From Bacillus sp. CGMCC 1.16541 (GTDB taxonomy: Bacteria; Bacillota; Bacilli; Bacillales; Bacillaceae_H): 64,000 bases of DNA. The position numbers and the translations under genes are program-made. This document shows, in pieces, positions 47,050 through 55,443 of the stretch. Positions within the stretch are counted from its first letter, which is position 1. Every line of letters begins with the position of its first letter. The notes under the pieces were generated by a model, which saw nothing but the letters and a program-made list of their open reading frames with translations, had not been told where the DNA came from and did not search any database. The stretch lies in contig NZ_QFRU01000001.1 of NCBI RefSeq assembly GCF_003184905.1, positions 330,519 to 394,518 on the forward strand. Direction: 5' to 3'.

Positions 47050-47379
47050 TTATTGTGGTAAGTTCGCATTTGTCTCCTGTTTTTTCGATTGATGTAAGCG
47101 AACTTTATAAACAATTAATACGAGAGCAGCTACAACTAATCCTTCTGTAACCGGCAGAAAAATGCCTAAGAATGTTAAAATCGTACAGCCTAATGCAAGA
47201 AATGTATAAATAACAACCGACTTTAACACCGGTAATTTCCTTGCAAATCCTAGCTTGTACACAACCACAGAGAGTGCAAAGATCGTGAAATATAGAAACC
47301 ACATATTCACTTCAGGATTTTCGTCCACTTTAAACAAAGCGGCGAAAAACGAAAGGTGTTCTTTCACATCGATCTCCAT
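47050..47379 (-). CDS. ylaH: YlaH-like membrane protein
   Basis: A 109-residue membrane protein with three hydrophobic segments (about 26-43, 51-70, 74-92) and the YlaH family features [29 protein letters not shown] and [11 protein letters not shown]. Lies between typA and the small hypothetical gene, as ylaH does after ylaG in Bacillus. Function unknown. GGGGGAG is upstream of the ATG. Confidence 0.85.
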   Translation of the reverse strand: MEIDVKEHLSFFAALFKVDENPEVNMWFLYFTIFALSVVVYKLGFARKLPVLKSVVIYTFLALGCTILTFLGIFLPVTEGLVVAALVLIVYKVRLHQSKKQETNANLPQ

Positions 47380-47406
47380 TGTTTCTCCCCCTCACCCTTG
47401 TTGATC

Positions 47407-49248
47407 TTATTTTTCCATTTCAGCGTACTTCTTTTTCTTCGCAACTTTTTCACGTTCGTTTTTATCTAAAATCTTTTTACGTAAACGAATCGATTCAGGT
47501 GTGATTTCACAGTACTCATCTTCATTTAAGTACTCAAGAGATTGCTCTAATGACATAAGACGAGGCTTTTTCATACTTGTTGTTTGATCTTTGTTAGCTG
47601 AACGCATGTTTGTCATTTGCTTCATTTTACATACGTTTACAACTAAATCATTTTCACGTGTATGCTCTCCAACAATCATACCTTCATAAACTTCTGTACC
47701 TGGTTCAATGAAAATCGTACCACGATCTTCAACTCCCATAATACCGTAAGCAGATGATTTACCAGTTTCCATTGATACAAGAACCCCTTGGCGACGTCCT
47801 CCAACTTGACCTGGTTGCATTGGTTGATAGCTGTCGAATGAATGGTTAATGATTCCGAATCCTCGTGTTAACGATAAGAATTCTGTTGTGTAACCGATTA
47901 AACCACGGGCTGGTACCATAAAGATAAGACGAACTTGTCCGCTACCATTGTTGATCATGTCAATCATTTCACCTTTACGCGCACCCATGGACTCCATAAT
48001 TGAACCTGTATGCTCTTCAGGAATATCAATTTGTACACGTTCTACTGGTTCACAACGAACACCATCGATTTCTCTTACGATAACTTCTGGCTTTGATACT
48101 TGAATCTCGTAGCCTTCTCGACGCATATTTTCAATTAAAATTGATAAATGAAGCTCTCCACGTCCTGATACGACCCAAACGTCTGGAGAATCTGTATTTT
48201 CAACGCGTAAACTTACATCTGTTTGAAGTTCGGACATTAAGCGCTCTTCAATTTTACGTGATGTGACATATTTACCCTCGCGTCCTGCAAATGGGCTGTT
48301 GTTCACAAGGAATGTCATCTGTAATGTTGGTTCATCAATACGTAAGATTGGTAATGCATCTTGATGTTCAACTGGACATACTGTCTCACCTACGTTAATG
48401 TCTTCCATTCCTGAAACGGCAATTAAGTCTCCTGCTTTGGCTTCTTCAATTTCTACACGTTTTAATCCTAAGAAACCGAACATTTTTGTTACACGGAATT
48501 GTTTGACACTGCCATCAAGCTTCATTAATGCTACTTGTTGACCAACTTTCATTGTCCCACGGAATACACGACCTACTCCAATACGACCTACATAGTCATT
48601 GTAATCAAGCATCGCTACTTGAAACTGAAGAGGCTCTTCGCTATTGTCCACTGGTGCTGGAATATGTTCAACAATTGCATCGAACAATGCTTCCATGTTT
48701 TCATCTTGTTTAGATGGGTCTGTACTTGCTGTACCGTTAATAGCTGAAGCATATACAACTGGGAATTCGATTTGTTCTTCACTTGCGCCAAGCTCAATGA
48801 ATAAATCAATTACTTCATCTACTACTTCTTCTGGACGAGCAAAGTCACGATCAATTTTATTTACAACGACAATCGGTGTTAAGTTTTGCTCTAATGCTTT
48901 TTTCAACACAAAGCGTGTTTGTGGCATACAACCTTCGTATGCATCAACGACTAATAATACACCGTCTACCATTTTCATGATACGCTCTACTTCTCCACCG
49001 AAGTCAGCATGTCCTGGTGTATCCATGATGTTAATACGTGTATCTTTATAATTAATAGCTGTATTTTTCGCTAAAATTGTAATTCCACGCTCACGCTCAA
49101 GGTCGTTTGAATCCATCGCACGCTCATCAACTTGTTCGTTTGTGCGGAATGTACCTGACTGATGTAACATTTTATCTACTAATGTTGTTTTCCCATGGTC
49201 TACATGGGCAATAATCGCAATATTACGTAAATCTTTACGAATGTTCAC
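47407..49248 (-). CDS. typA: Ribosome-associated translational GTPase TypA/BipA
   Basis: Elongation factor-like GTPase that binds ribosomes and helps assembly or translation under stress and cold. The 613-residue product has G1 [13 protein letters not shown]2 region [12 protein letters not shown]3 [13 protein letters not shown]4 NKIDRD and G5 SAING, then domains II, III, V-like ([19 protein letters not shown]) and the TypA-specific C-terminal domain. The GTG at 49248 has AGGAG 8 bases upstream; earlier candidate starts fall in or against that site. Confidence 0.96.
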   Translation of the reverse strand: MNIRKDLRNIAIIAHVDHGKTTLVDKMLHQSGTFRTNEQVDERAMDSNDLERERGITILAKNTAINYKDTRINIMDTPGHADFGGEVERIMKMVDGVLLVVDAYEGCMPQTRFVLKKALEQNLTPIVVVNKIDRDFARPEEVVDEVIDLFIELGASEEQIEFPVVYASAINGTASTDPSKQDENMEALFDAIVEHIPAPVDNSEEPLQFQVAMLDYNDYVGRIGVGRVFRGTMKVGQQVALMKLDGSVKQFRVTKMFGFLGLKRVEIEEAKAGDLIAVSGMEDINVGETVCPVEHQDALPILRIDEPTLQMTFLVNNSPFAGREGKYVTSRKIEERLMSELQTDVSLRVENTDSPDVWVVSGRGELHLSILIENMRREGYEIQVSKPEVIVREIDGVRCEPVERVQIDIPEEHTGSIMESMGARKGEMIDMINNGSGQVRLIFMVPARGLIGYTTEFLSLTRGFGIINHSFDSYQPMQPGQVGGRRQGVLVSMETGKSSAYGIMGVEDRGTIFIEPGTEVYEGMIVGEHTRENDLVVNVCKMKQMTNMRSANKDQTTSMKKPRLMSLEQSLEYLNEDEYCEITPESIRLRKKILDKNEREKVAKKKKYAEMEK

Positions 49249-49281
49249 GCATTTCACTCCTATGCTTGTAATAACTAAGCT

Positions 49282-49290
49282 ATTATATCA
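49282..49290 (-). promoter_or_regulatory. Extended -10 promoter of typA with upstream 10-bp repeats
   Basis: On the minus strand TGATATAAT lies 33 bases before the GTG; the -35 is poor. Immediately upstream the word AGAATA recurs at 49301, 49311 and as AGAATT at 49321, exactly 10 bases apart. Confidence 0.5.
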
Positions 49291-49492
49291 CACTCACCAT
49301 AGAATACTATAGAATAGTGTAGAATTACAAAATGATTTTGTTGTACACTATAAGTTAAGAAGAATGGTTTCTTCATTTATAGAAAACCTTTATCTCTAAA
49401 TGAGCTTTTATTTAGTCTTTTCTAAGAAGACAGTTTTTATCTTGAACATGTAATCATTTAGACAACAAGATATAAGATGGGAGGATTATAAG

Positions 49493-49678
49493 GTGAAAAA
49501 CATTAAATGGATTTTTGTGTTTTACGCTATAGTAGCAACTGTTTCAATTATGGCAATAGGGATTTTCGTTGGCGAAGGTAGCGTTTTAGGCGTACTAGGA
49601 GCCATTGTAGCTCTTGTTGCTGTAATGGGGTTTGGATTTGTTACAAAAAAGAAAATGCGTGAGCGAGGAGAACTATAA
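49493..49678 (+). CDS. ylaF: YlaF family small membrane protein
   Basis: A 61-residue protein with two transmembrane segments (about 5-25 and 30-50) and a basic C terminus (TKKKMRERGEL). Position divergent from typA (ylaG) and composition match B. subtilis YlaF (DUF5325). Function unknown. GTG start with GGGAGG about 8 bases upstream. Confidence 0.82.
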   Translation: MKNIKWIFVFYAIVATVSIMAIGIFVGEGSVLGVLGAIVALVAVMGFGFVTKKKMRERGEL

Positions 49679-49692
49679 GCGTTTTTTACATA

Positions 49693-49738
49693 AAAAACTG
49701 CGCCTCATCAAGAATATTCTTGATGAGGCGCAGTTTTT
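49693..49738. terminator. Perfect palindromic terminator between ylaF and suhB
   Basis: 46-base perfect palindrome, 23-base arms, with AAAAA and TTTTT ends. Serves both convergent genes. Confidence 0.9.
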
Positions 49739-49765
49739 AGCATCATGGTTATTTTACGTACTAGC

Positions 49766-50569
49766 TCATAACTTATCTTTAATATACTCATTTTGTACTT
49801 GTTCATGAAGCGTGGCGTTCCCAATAAACACACTACTATTTTCTAAAATAGAAAGTGGCTTTCCATCCAAGCTCGTCACAGTACCACCTACTTCATCTAC
49901 AAGAATCATTCCTGCTGCAAAGTCCCATGGTGCTAAGCGCATTGTAATATAGGCATCTAGTCGACCTGCAGCAACGTATGCAAGTTCCACAGCCGCTGAA
50001 CCGTATGAGCGTGTTCCTCTAACTCGACGAACAAGCGGAGCTAACACAGTTGGATTAATTCGTTTATTTGCTGTCACCCATGTTGCATTAAGTCCAACGA
50101 CAGCTTCTTCAATTGGAACTGGCTCTAACTTTGGCAAACGTGTATCATTCATATACGCACCTTGTCCTTTGCGTGCATGATACATTTCATCGTGCACAAC
50201 ATCATAGATTAGGCCAACTTGACCCACTCCATCTTCAAAAATACCGACTGAAATGGCAAAGTTACGTTGCTGATGAACAAAATTCATGGTCCCATCAATT
50301 GGATCAATTACCCAGATGATACCTTCTGTTGATTCTATGTTTTCTCCGTATCCTTCTTCCCCTAAAATACGATGATCAGGAAATACTTCATTAATTTTTC
50401 CGATTAAAAATTGCTCTACTTCTTTATCCATATTTGTCACAAGATCGTTTGGATTTGATTTAGACTGAATTAGTAGCTCTTTGCTAAAAGATTCTTTGAT
50501 TTTCTTTCCAGCTTCTTTTACCCAATCTTTTGCATACGTATCAATTTTCTCCCAACTATATTCCATCAT
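49766..50569 (-). CDS. suhB: Inositol monophosphatase family protein (YktC/SuhB-like)
   Basis: Mg-dependent phosphatase of inositol-1-phosphate or related sugar phosphates. The 267-residue product has the metal-binding motif IWVIDPIDGTMNFVH (about 84-98), GEEGYGE upstream, and the second signature APWDFAAGMILVDEVGG (about 208-224). The ATG at 50569 follows GAGGGGG. Corresponds to yktC by position. True substrate not deducible. Confidence 0.93.
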   Translation of the reverse strand: MMEYSWEKIDTYAKDWVKEAGKKIKESFSKELLIQSKSNPNDLVTNMDKEVEQFLIGKINEVFPDHRILGEEGYGENIESTEGIIWVIDPIDGTMNFVHQQRNFAISVGIFEDGVGQVGLIYDVVHDEMYHARKGQGAYMNDTRLPKLEPVPIEEAVVGLNATWVTANKRINPTVLAPLVRRVRGTRSYGSAAVELAYVAAGRLDAYITMRLAPWDFAAGMILVDEVGGTVTSLDGKPLSILENSSVFIGNATLHEQVQNEYIKDKL

Positions 50570-50651
50570 TAAAGCCCCCTCGTGCATATGTATGTAGTTT
50601 AAGCTTAAAAAAATCCGTACAATAAATCAAGTAACCACCCTTATCACAGAA

Positions 50652-50680
50652 AAAACGAACCTGTAAAAAAAGGTTCGTAT
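50652..50680 (-). terminator. Terminator after the 63-residue protein gene
   Basis: Stem ACGAACCT / AGGTTCGT with an 8-base loop; T run on the minus strand. Confidence 0.75.
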
Positions 50681-50686
50681 AGCACA

Positions 50687-50878
50687 CTATACATTTTGTA
50701 GTCTTATCATTTCCTGGCGTAAAGTTTCAAGTTTTTGTTTACAAACTGTTTTCTTCTCTTCGTTTTTTTCAACCATCGCATCATAGAGAGTTGCTAATTC
50801 ATAGTCCACTTCCAAGCGTAATACAGCAAGCCTTTTGTGACCGTCAGCCTTTTTATACATGTTTACCACTTGCTTCAT
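50687..50878 (-). CDS. Small conserved basic protein between yktB and yktC
   Basis: A 63-residue, highly charged and probably helical protein (VLRLEVDYELATLYDAMVEKN, then KLETLRQEMIRLQ), without membrane segments. Likely the counterpart of a small Bacillus gene (ykzI) known next to yktC, but I am not sure of the match. A weak GAGGGGTG site lies 7-8 bases before the ATG. Own terminator. Confidence 0.65.
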   Translation of the reverse strand: MKQVVNMYKKADGHKRLAVLRLEVDYELATLYDAMVEKNEEKKTVCKQKLETLRQEMIRLQNV

Positions 50879-51144
50879 AATTAAAACACCCCTCTTTCAC
50901 TTTTTCACCCAAATGAGAACTTACATTTTAAAAAGACTAAATTTTCAGATATTTTTATTGATATATTCTATGTAGAAAACCAAATTCATGCAACTAAATT
51001 GTGTGATTACCTAGAAAAAATATATTTGATGATGTAAGTAGCACTTATTACATTCTCGCCTTATTTCAAGAGTTGAATACGTGCAATGCGATGAACCACT
51101 ATGGTACACTTTGTCCATGAATACATTCTTATCGGAGGTTCAAC

Positions 51145-51774
51145 ATGACGTTTTCTGGATTTCAAGAAGAAGATTTTAATGTATTTCAAATCGAGGGTCT
51201 AGATGCACGAATGGAAGCAATTAAGGCTCAAATTCGCCCAAAGTTTGAAACATTAGGCTATCACTTTGCCCCTACTTTATCTGCTTTATGCGGAGATGAA
51301 ATGCATGTACATATCGCAAAGCACGCAAGACGCACTGTGAATCCACCAAAAGACACATGGGTTGCGTTTGCTAACAGTAAAAGAGGATATAAAAAACTCC
51401 CACATTTTCAAATTGGCTTGTGGGAATCTCATGTATTTATTTGGTTTGCAGTCATTTATGAGTCACCTATTAAAGAAGGATTTGGACAAGTATTGCAAAA
51501 AGAAATAAAGAAGGTCCAGGAACTTATTCCTTCTCACTTTGTTTGGTCAACAGATCACACAAAACCGGATACATTAACAACGGAAAATCTTCAAACAGAT
51601 GGCTTATTTCAATTATTTAATCGACTCCAAACGATTAAAAAAGCAGAAATACTTTGTGGCATAACGATTCCACAAGCCCAAGCCGTATCCATGACCAGCG
51701 AGGATTGGCTTAAAACCATTGATAAAACGTTTCGTACTTTACAACCATTATATGAAATGGCGAAACAACAATAA
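51145..51774 (+). CDS. yktB: YktB family (UPF0637/DUF1054) protein
   Basis: A 209-residue soluble protein with the family start FSGFQEEDFNVFQIEGLDAR and the conserved HVHIAKHARRTVNPPKDTWVAF and FQIGLWESHVFIWFAVIYE. No catalytic assignment. Position between speA/yktA and suhB matches B. subtilis yktB. GGAGG lies 6 bases before the ATG. Confidence 0.92.
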   Translation: MTFSGFQEEDFNVFQIEGLDARMEAIKAQIRPKFETLGYHFAPTLSALCGDEMHVHIAKHARRTVNPPKDTWVAFANSKRGYKKLPHFQIGLWESHVFIWFAVIYESPIKEGFGQVLQKEIKKVQELIPSHFVWSTDHTKPDTLTTENLQTDGLFQLFNRLQTIKKAEILCGITIPQAQAVSMTSEDWLKTIDKTFRTLQPLYEMAKQQ

Positions 51775-51814
51775 AAAAGAGGAGATTGTCAAAAGCTTGA
51801 CAATCTCCTCTTTA
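51774..51814. terminator. Bidirectional terminator between yktB and yktA
   Basis: 17-bp perfect stem (51776-51792 and 51797-51813) with a 4-base loop and A/T ends. Confidence 0.88.
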
Positions 51815-51819
51815 CTCTT

Positions 51820-52092
51820 TCATCGCATCTTTATTATTTCACCAGAAGCCGACTCTTTTGCTTTTTTAATTGTCCGGTATGAAGAATAGCCACTTTGATC
51901 CTCAAAGTCATTGCACATCGTCTTTTCTTCCGCTTTACTAGGGACAATTTCTTTAAACCGACGATACACTTCCATTAGTTGATCTCGTTCAATTCCCTTT
52001 TCGTAAGCTTTTTCAATCGATTCAAAAAATTTTACTACATCAATAATCTCATCTGTACTCCAGTCAATTGAGATTGGATATTGATATTCCAT
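51820..52092 (-). CDS. yktA: YktA family (UPF0223) protein
   Basis: A 90-residue soluble protein starting [20 protein letters not shown] with the conserved [15 protein letters not shown] and [16 protein letters not shown]. The start at 52092 has GGAG 8 bases upstream and matches the B. subtilis start; a GTG nine bases earlier is less likely. Function unknown. Confidence 0.92.
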   Translation of the reverse strand: MEYQYPISIDWSTDEIIDVVKFFESIEKAYEKGIERDQLMEVYRRFKEIVPSKAEEKTMCNDFEDQSGYSSYRTIKKAKESASGEIIKMR

Positions 52093-52119
52093 ATTACTCA
52101 CTCCAATACTTCATAACTT

Positions 52120-53094
52120 CTACGCACGTGTTGCAAGCGATGTCCAGCGCCCTGCAATCCGTTCTGATTCTTGAATCATTCGTTTGAATAATTCATCGAC
52201 TGTTGGTACATCTTTAATCATCCCCATTACTTGTCCAGCCCATGCAAATCCTTCTTCTTGATTTCCGTCATAGATATAATTACGATTCGCTTGTCCACTT
52301 ATGTATTGTTTTAAGTCTTCATATGTCGCATGATTGGACTCTAGCGCTAAAATTTGGTCTGTAAATGAATTGGCAATGGCTCTCGCTGGCGCTCCTAACG
52401 TGCGTTTAATTACTACTGTATCATACTCACTTCCATTGACAAGTGCTTGTTTATAAGACTCATGAGCGTGAACACATTCTTTTGTTGCAATAAACCTTGT
52501 CCCCATCTCAATCCCTTCTGCTCCTAAACTTAAGGCGGCCATTAATCCTCTTCCATCTCCAATACCCCCTGATGCAATTACAGGGATAGATACAGCATCA
52601 ACGACTTGAGGAATTAACACAAATGTACCTGTATCATTTTTCCCAAGATGCCCACCACCTTCTTGTCCGACAACCATGACAGCATCAGCACCTAGTTCTT
52701 CTGCTTTTTCAGCTTGTCTTCTCGCAGCAACGAGAACAAGTTTTTTTACATCTACACCTTTTAATTGTTCAAAAATGGGAGCTGGATTTCCACCAGTCAT
52801 TGTTACAACAGGTACGTTCTCTTCAATCGCCACTTCAAGCATATGTTCGAATGGTCTTCCATGCTGTCCAATTGCAAAATTAACACCAAATGGCTTAAAG
52901 GTGTTTTGGCGTACCTTTTGGATTTCCTGCCTTAAAGCTTCTGGAGAAGGTAAAGACATCGCAGTAATTTGGCCTAATCCTCCAGCATTTGAAACCGCAG
53001 CAGCTAAATCGGCATAAGCTAAATAAGCGAGTCCGCCTTGGATGATTGGATAATCGATCTTCAATAAGTTTGTAATACGTGTATTCCACTTCAT
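52120..53094 (-). CDS. Nitronate monooxygenase / FabK-like FMN-dependent oxidoreductase
   Basis: A 324-residue TIM-barrel flavoprotein of the 2-nitropropane dioxygenase/FabK family: IDYPIIQGGLAYLAYADLAAAV (about 12-33), VGQEGGGHLGK and the FMN-phosphate loops IASGGIGDGRGLMAAL and EMGTRFIATKE. Family members either oxidise alkyl nitronates or reduce enoyl-ACP; the sequence alone does not decide. The start at 53094 has GGAGG 7 bases upstream. It separates yktA from speA, unlike the B. subtilis order. Confidence 0.85.
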   Translation of the reverse strand: MKWNTRITNLLKIDYPIIQGGLAYLAYADLAAAVSNAGGLGQITAMSLPSPEALRQEIQKVRQNTFKPFGVNFAIGQHGRPFEHMLEVAIEENVPVVTMTGGNPAPIFEQLKGVDVKKLVLVAARRQAEKAEELGADAVMVVGQEGGGHLGKNDTGTFVLIPQVVDAVSIPVIASGGIGDGRGLMAALSLGAEGIEMGTRFIATKECVHAHESYKQALVNGSEYDTVVIKRTLGAPARAIANSFTDQILALESNHATYEDLKQYISGQANRNYIYDGNQEEGFAWAGQVMGMIKDVPTVDELFKRMIQESERIAGRWTSLATRA

Positions 53095-53324
53095 ATTCAT
53101 TCCTCCTTTTTCTGTTTCTCTTCTTGATACATAAGAAATTATCCTTTCTTTTCAACGAAAAATTTCTATGCAAAACATATGAGAAGTGCTATAATTCACT
53201 TGTTTTATGTTTTCATGAAACGTGGAAGTTACCTATTAAAAACAAAAAGACTTTTTATCACGAACTAAGTCGTGATAAAAATGACATAATGACCATTAAT
53301 TTAGTAAAGAGGTGTATAACAAAA

Positions 53325-54806
53325 TTGTCAGATCAATTTGCTAACCCATTATTCACAAAACTAGTCGAACATGCTAAAAATAATCCAACTCAGTTCCATA
53401 TTCCTGGCCATAAAAAAGGAACAGGTATGGACCCTAAATTTCGTGAGTTCATCGGTGAAAATGCCCTTTCCATCGATTTAATTAATATCGGTCCATTAGA
53501 TGACCTCCATCAGCCAAAAGGTATTATTAAAGAAGCGCAAGATTTAGCTGCAAATGCTTTTGGAGCAGATCACACATTTTTCTCCGTTCAAGGTACAAGT
53601 GGGGCTATTATGACAATGGTAATGTCTGTTTGTGGACCTGGAGACAAAATTATTGTTCCGCGTAATGTTCATAAATCTGTTATGAGTGCCATTGTATTTT
53701 CAGGTGCAACACCTATTTTTATTCATCCGGAAATTGATCCAAAACTAGGTATTTCACATGGAATCACAACAGACTCTGTTCAAAAAGCATTAGAACAACA
53801 CCCTGATGCGAAAGGATTACTTGTGATTAACCCAACTTACTTTGGGATTGCCGGTGATTTACGAAGAATTGTTGAAATTGCTCATTCTTATGATGTGCCT
53901 GTTTTAGTAGACGAAGCGCATGGTGTTCATATTCACTTTCATGACTCTTTGCCGTTATCTGCTATGCAAGCTGGTGCAGATATGGCTGCAACAAGCGTTC
54001 ATAAATTGGGTGGATCAATGACTCAAAGCTCCATTCTAAACGTACGAGAAGGACTTGTTTCACCAAAACGTGTTCAGTCTATTTTAAGCATGTTAACAAC
54101 AACTTCAACTTCTTATTTATTATTAGCTTCATTAGATGTGGCACGAAAACGTCTAGCAACAGAAGGGAAGCAGTTAATTGATGAAGCCATTCATTTAGCG
54201 GAATATGCTCGCACAGAAATCAATAACATTGCTCACTTGCAATGTATAGGGCGTGAAATTCTTGGAACAAAAGCTACCTATGACTTTGATCCAACAAAGC
54301 TAATTATCTCTGTGTCCGATTTAGGCATTACAGGATACGATGTGGAAAAGTGGCTACGTGAAAAATACAACATTGAAGTTGAAATGTCAGATTTATATAA
54401 CATCCTTTGTATTATTACACCTGGAGATCGAGCTAAAGATATTGAGAAGTTACTGACAGCGTTAAAAGAACTGTCTACTGAATTTTACCACCTGTCTCAA
54501 CAAGAAGATTCGATTGAAGTTCCTGTATTACTTCCAAATATTCCAGTTCTTGCGGTTACACCTCGCGATGCTTTTTATGCAGAAACAGAGATTGTACCGT
54601 TTGATGAATCTGCAGGCCGCATTATTGCTGAATTTATTATGGTGTATCCACCTGGTATTCCAATCTTTATTCCTGGTGAAATTATTACCGACGAAAATTT
54701 AAATTACATCAAAACAAACTTAGAAGCTGGTTTACCTGTTCAAGGGCCAGAAGACTTCGAGTTAAAAACACTTCGGGTTATAAAAGAACACAAAGCGATC
54801 AAATAA
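53325..54806 (+). CDS. speA: Arginine decarboxylase (Orn/Lys/Arg decarboxylase fold)
   Basis: PLP enzyme starting polyamine synthesis through agmatine. The 493-residue product has FHIPGHKKGTGMDPKFREFI near the N terminus, the PLP Lys in ATSVHKLGGSMTQSS (about 223-237), LVDEAHGVHIHFH and the C-terminal FMVYPPGIPIFIPGEI-like segment. I chose the TTG at 53325 (GAGGTG 10 bases upstream), which aligns with B. subtilis SpeA; the open frame before it overlaps the divergent gene and is not coding. Divergent from the nitronate monooxygenase gene. Confidence 0.93.
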   Translation: MSDQFANPLFTKLVEHAKNNPTQFHIPGHKKGTGMDPKFREFIGENALSIDLINIGPLDDLHQPKGIIKEAQDLAANAFGADHTFFSVQGTSGAIMTMVMSVCGPGDKIIVPRNVHKSVMSAIVFSGATPIFIHPEIDPKLGISHGITTDSVQKALEQHPDAKGLLVINPTYFGIAGDLRRIVEIAHSYDVPVLVDEAHGVHIHFHDSLPLSAMQAGADMAATSVHKLGGSMTQSSILNVREGLVSPKRVQSILSMLTTTSTSYLLLASLDVARKRLATEGKQLIDEAIHLAEYARTEINNIAHLQCIGREILGTKATYDFDPTKLIISVSDLGITGYDVEKWLREKYNIEVEMSDLYNILCIITPGDRAKDIEKLLTALKELSTEFYHLSQQEDSIEVPVLLPNIPVLAVTPRDAFYAETEIVPFDESAGRIIAEFIMVYPPGIPIFIPGEIITDENLNYIKTNLEAGLPVQGPEDFELKTLRVIKEHKAIK

Positions 54807-54858
54807 AAAATGACTGCATGTTACTACAAGCAAGTAGATAATATGCAGTCATTTTTTT
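54805..54858 (+). terminator. Terminator after speA
   Basis: 15-bp stem AAAAAATGACTGCAT / ATGCAGTCATTTTTT enclosing a small inner stem; seven T follow. Confidence 0.85.
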
Positions 54859-54962
54859 ACGCATCGTTAATTAAAAGAGCGCCTCCAAAAATGATTGCCT
54901 CTCACTTCCTCACAAAAAAGCATGTAGCCCCTCAGCTACATGCCTCCCATCCCTTTTACCGA

Positions 54963-55088
54963 TTAATCTAAATCTTCATCCATTACTTTACAATCTTCAC
55001 AGTCACATTTCCCATATAGTCTTGACACCTTTTCATCTTCGAAATGACCAATCGTACTGTTACATGCTTGACAAATAATTGTTCCCAT
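54963..55088 (-). CDS. sr1P: SR1P-family GapA-binding peptide
   Basis: A 41-residue peptide MGTIICQACNSTIGHFEDEK... ending in an acidic tail, with Cys pairs CQAC and CDCEDC. It matches the SR1P family, in which the B. subtilis peptide binds the glycolytic GAPDH GapA and promotes its interaction with RNase J1. A good AAGGGGAG lies 7 bases before the ATG. Encoded within the SR1 RNA. Confidence 0.88.
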   Translation of the reverse strand: MGTIICQACNSTIGHFEDEKVSRLYGKCDCEDCKVMDEDLD

Positions 55089-55153
55089 ATTTAAACTCCC
55101 CTTTGCTTATGTTTATGAAACTATATGACGCTTTTGACTGAAAAAGAAGTATT

Positions 55154-55168
55154 TTGTAAGCGTTTTAA
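55154..55168 (-). promoter_or_regulatory. CcpA-type cre site in the SR1 leader
   Basis: TTGTAAGCGTTTTAA matches the cre consensus WTGNAANCGNWNNCW at all but one of its defined positions. It lies just downstream of the predicted start of transcription, a place compatible with repression. Confidence 0.6.
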
Positions 55169-55181
55169 TCTTCTTGATATT

Positions 55182-55210
55182 ATAATATTATGTCACATTT
55201 GTTTTGTCAA
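55182..55210 (-). promoter_or_regulatory. Sigma-A promoter of SR1
   Basis: On the minus strand TTGACA (55205-55210), 17-base spacer, TATTAT (55182-55187). Confidence 0.85.
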
Positions 55211-55230
55211 CAACTAATTAGTATGTCACA
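55187..55230 (-). promoter_or_regulatory. Two CcpN-like operators at the SR1 promoter
   Basis: TGTGACATACT (55220-55230) matches the CcpN consensus TRTGHYATAYW fully and lies just upstream of -35; TGTGACATAAT (55187-55197) differs at one position and overlaps the spacer and -10. The spacing is 33 bases, about three helical turns. CcpN represses sr1, gapB and pckA in B. subtilis. Confidence 0.75.
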
Positions 55231-55264
55231 TTAACTTTTCTAAAATTCATTTTCAGAAAAAGCA

Positions 55265-55308
55265 AAACAAAAAATAGAAGTGATTATTCATCACTCCACT
55301 TCTAAAAA
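55265..55308 (-). terminator. Terminator after the M23 peptidase gene
   Basis: TAGAAGTG / CACTTCTA stem around a loop that can fold again, followed on the minus strand by TTTTTTG. It lies 136 bases after the stop; the bases between (55309-55443) hold nothing I can identify. Confidence 0.65.
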
Positions 55309-55443
55309 AGACTGTGTTTTTAAAACTTAAAGCTCGTTAACAATCGGTGCAATCTGACTGACAACTCTACCTTTGAAGAAATAATGAAAAACAACGTCTT
55401 ATACAATTAAACAGATAAAATTCTCTTGCTTTAAACTTTGGAG

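Larger units (their letters stand above)
54913..55175 (-). ncRNA. sr1: SR1 dual-function regulatory RNA
   Basis: Predicted leftward transcript from the promoter at 55182-55210 to the hairpin GCATGTAGC/GCTACATGC (54920-54943) with a six-T end. In B. subtilis SR1 lies between pdhD and speA, base-pairs with ahrC mRNA and also encodes SR1P; here the locus, encoded peptide and operators are all present. Ends are approximate; the length is somewhat above the 205 nt reported for B. subtilis. Base-pairing with ahrC cannot be checked here. Confidence 0.8.

Noticed and set aside
48528..49051. Plus-strand frames inside typA
   Set aside because: Antisense shadows of a strongly conserved GTPase gene.
53079..53324. 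N-terminal extension of the speA frame with a hydrophobic, Phe-rich stretch
   Set aside because: It overlaps the divergent oxidoreductase start and its ribosome site; homologous SpeA begins at the TTG at 53325.
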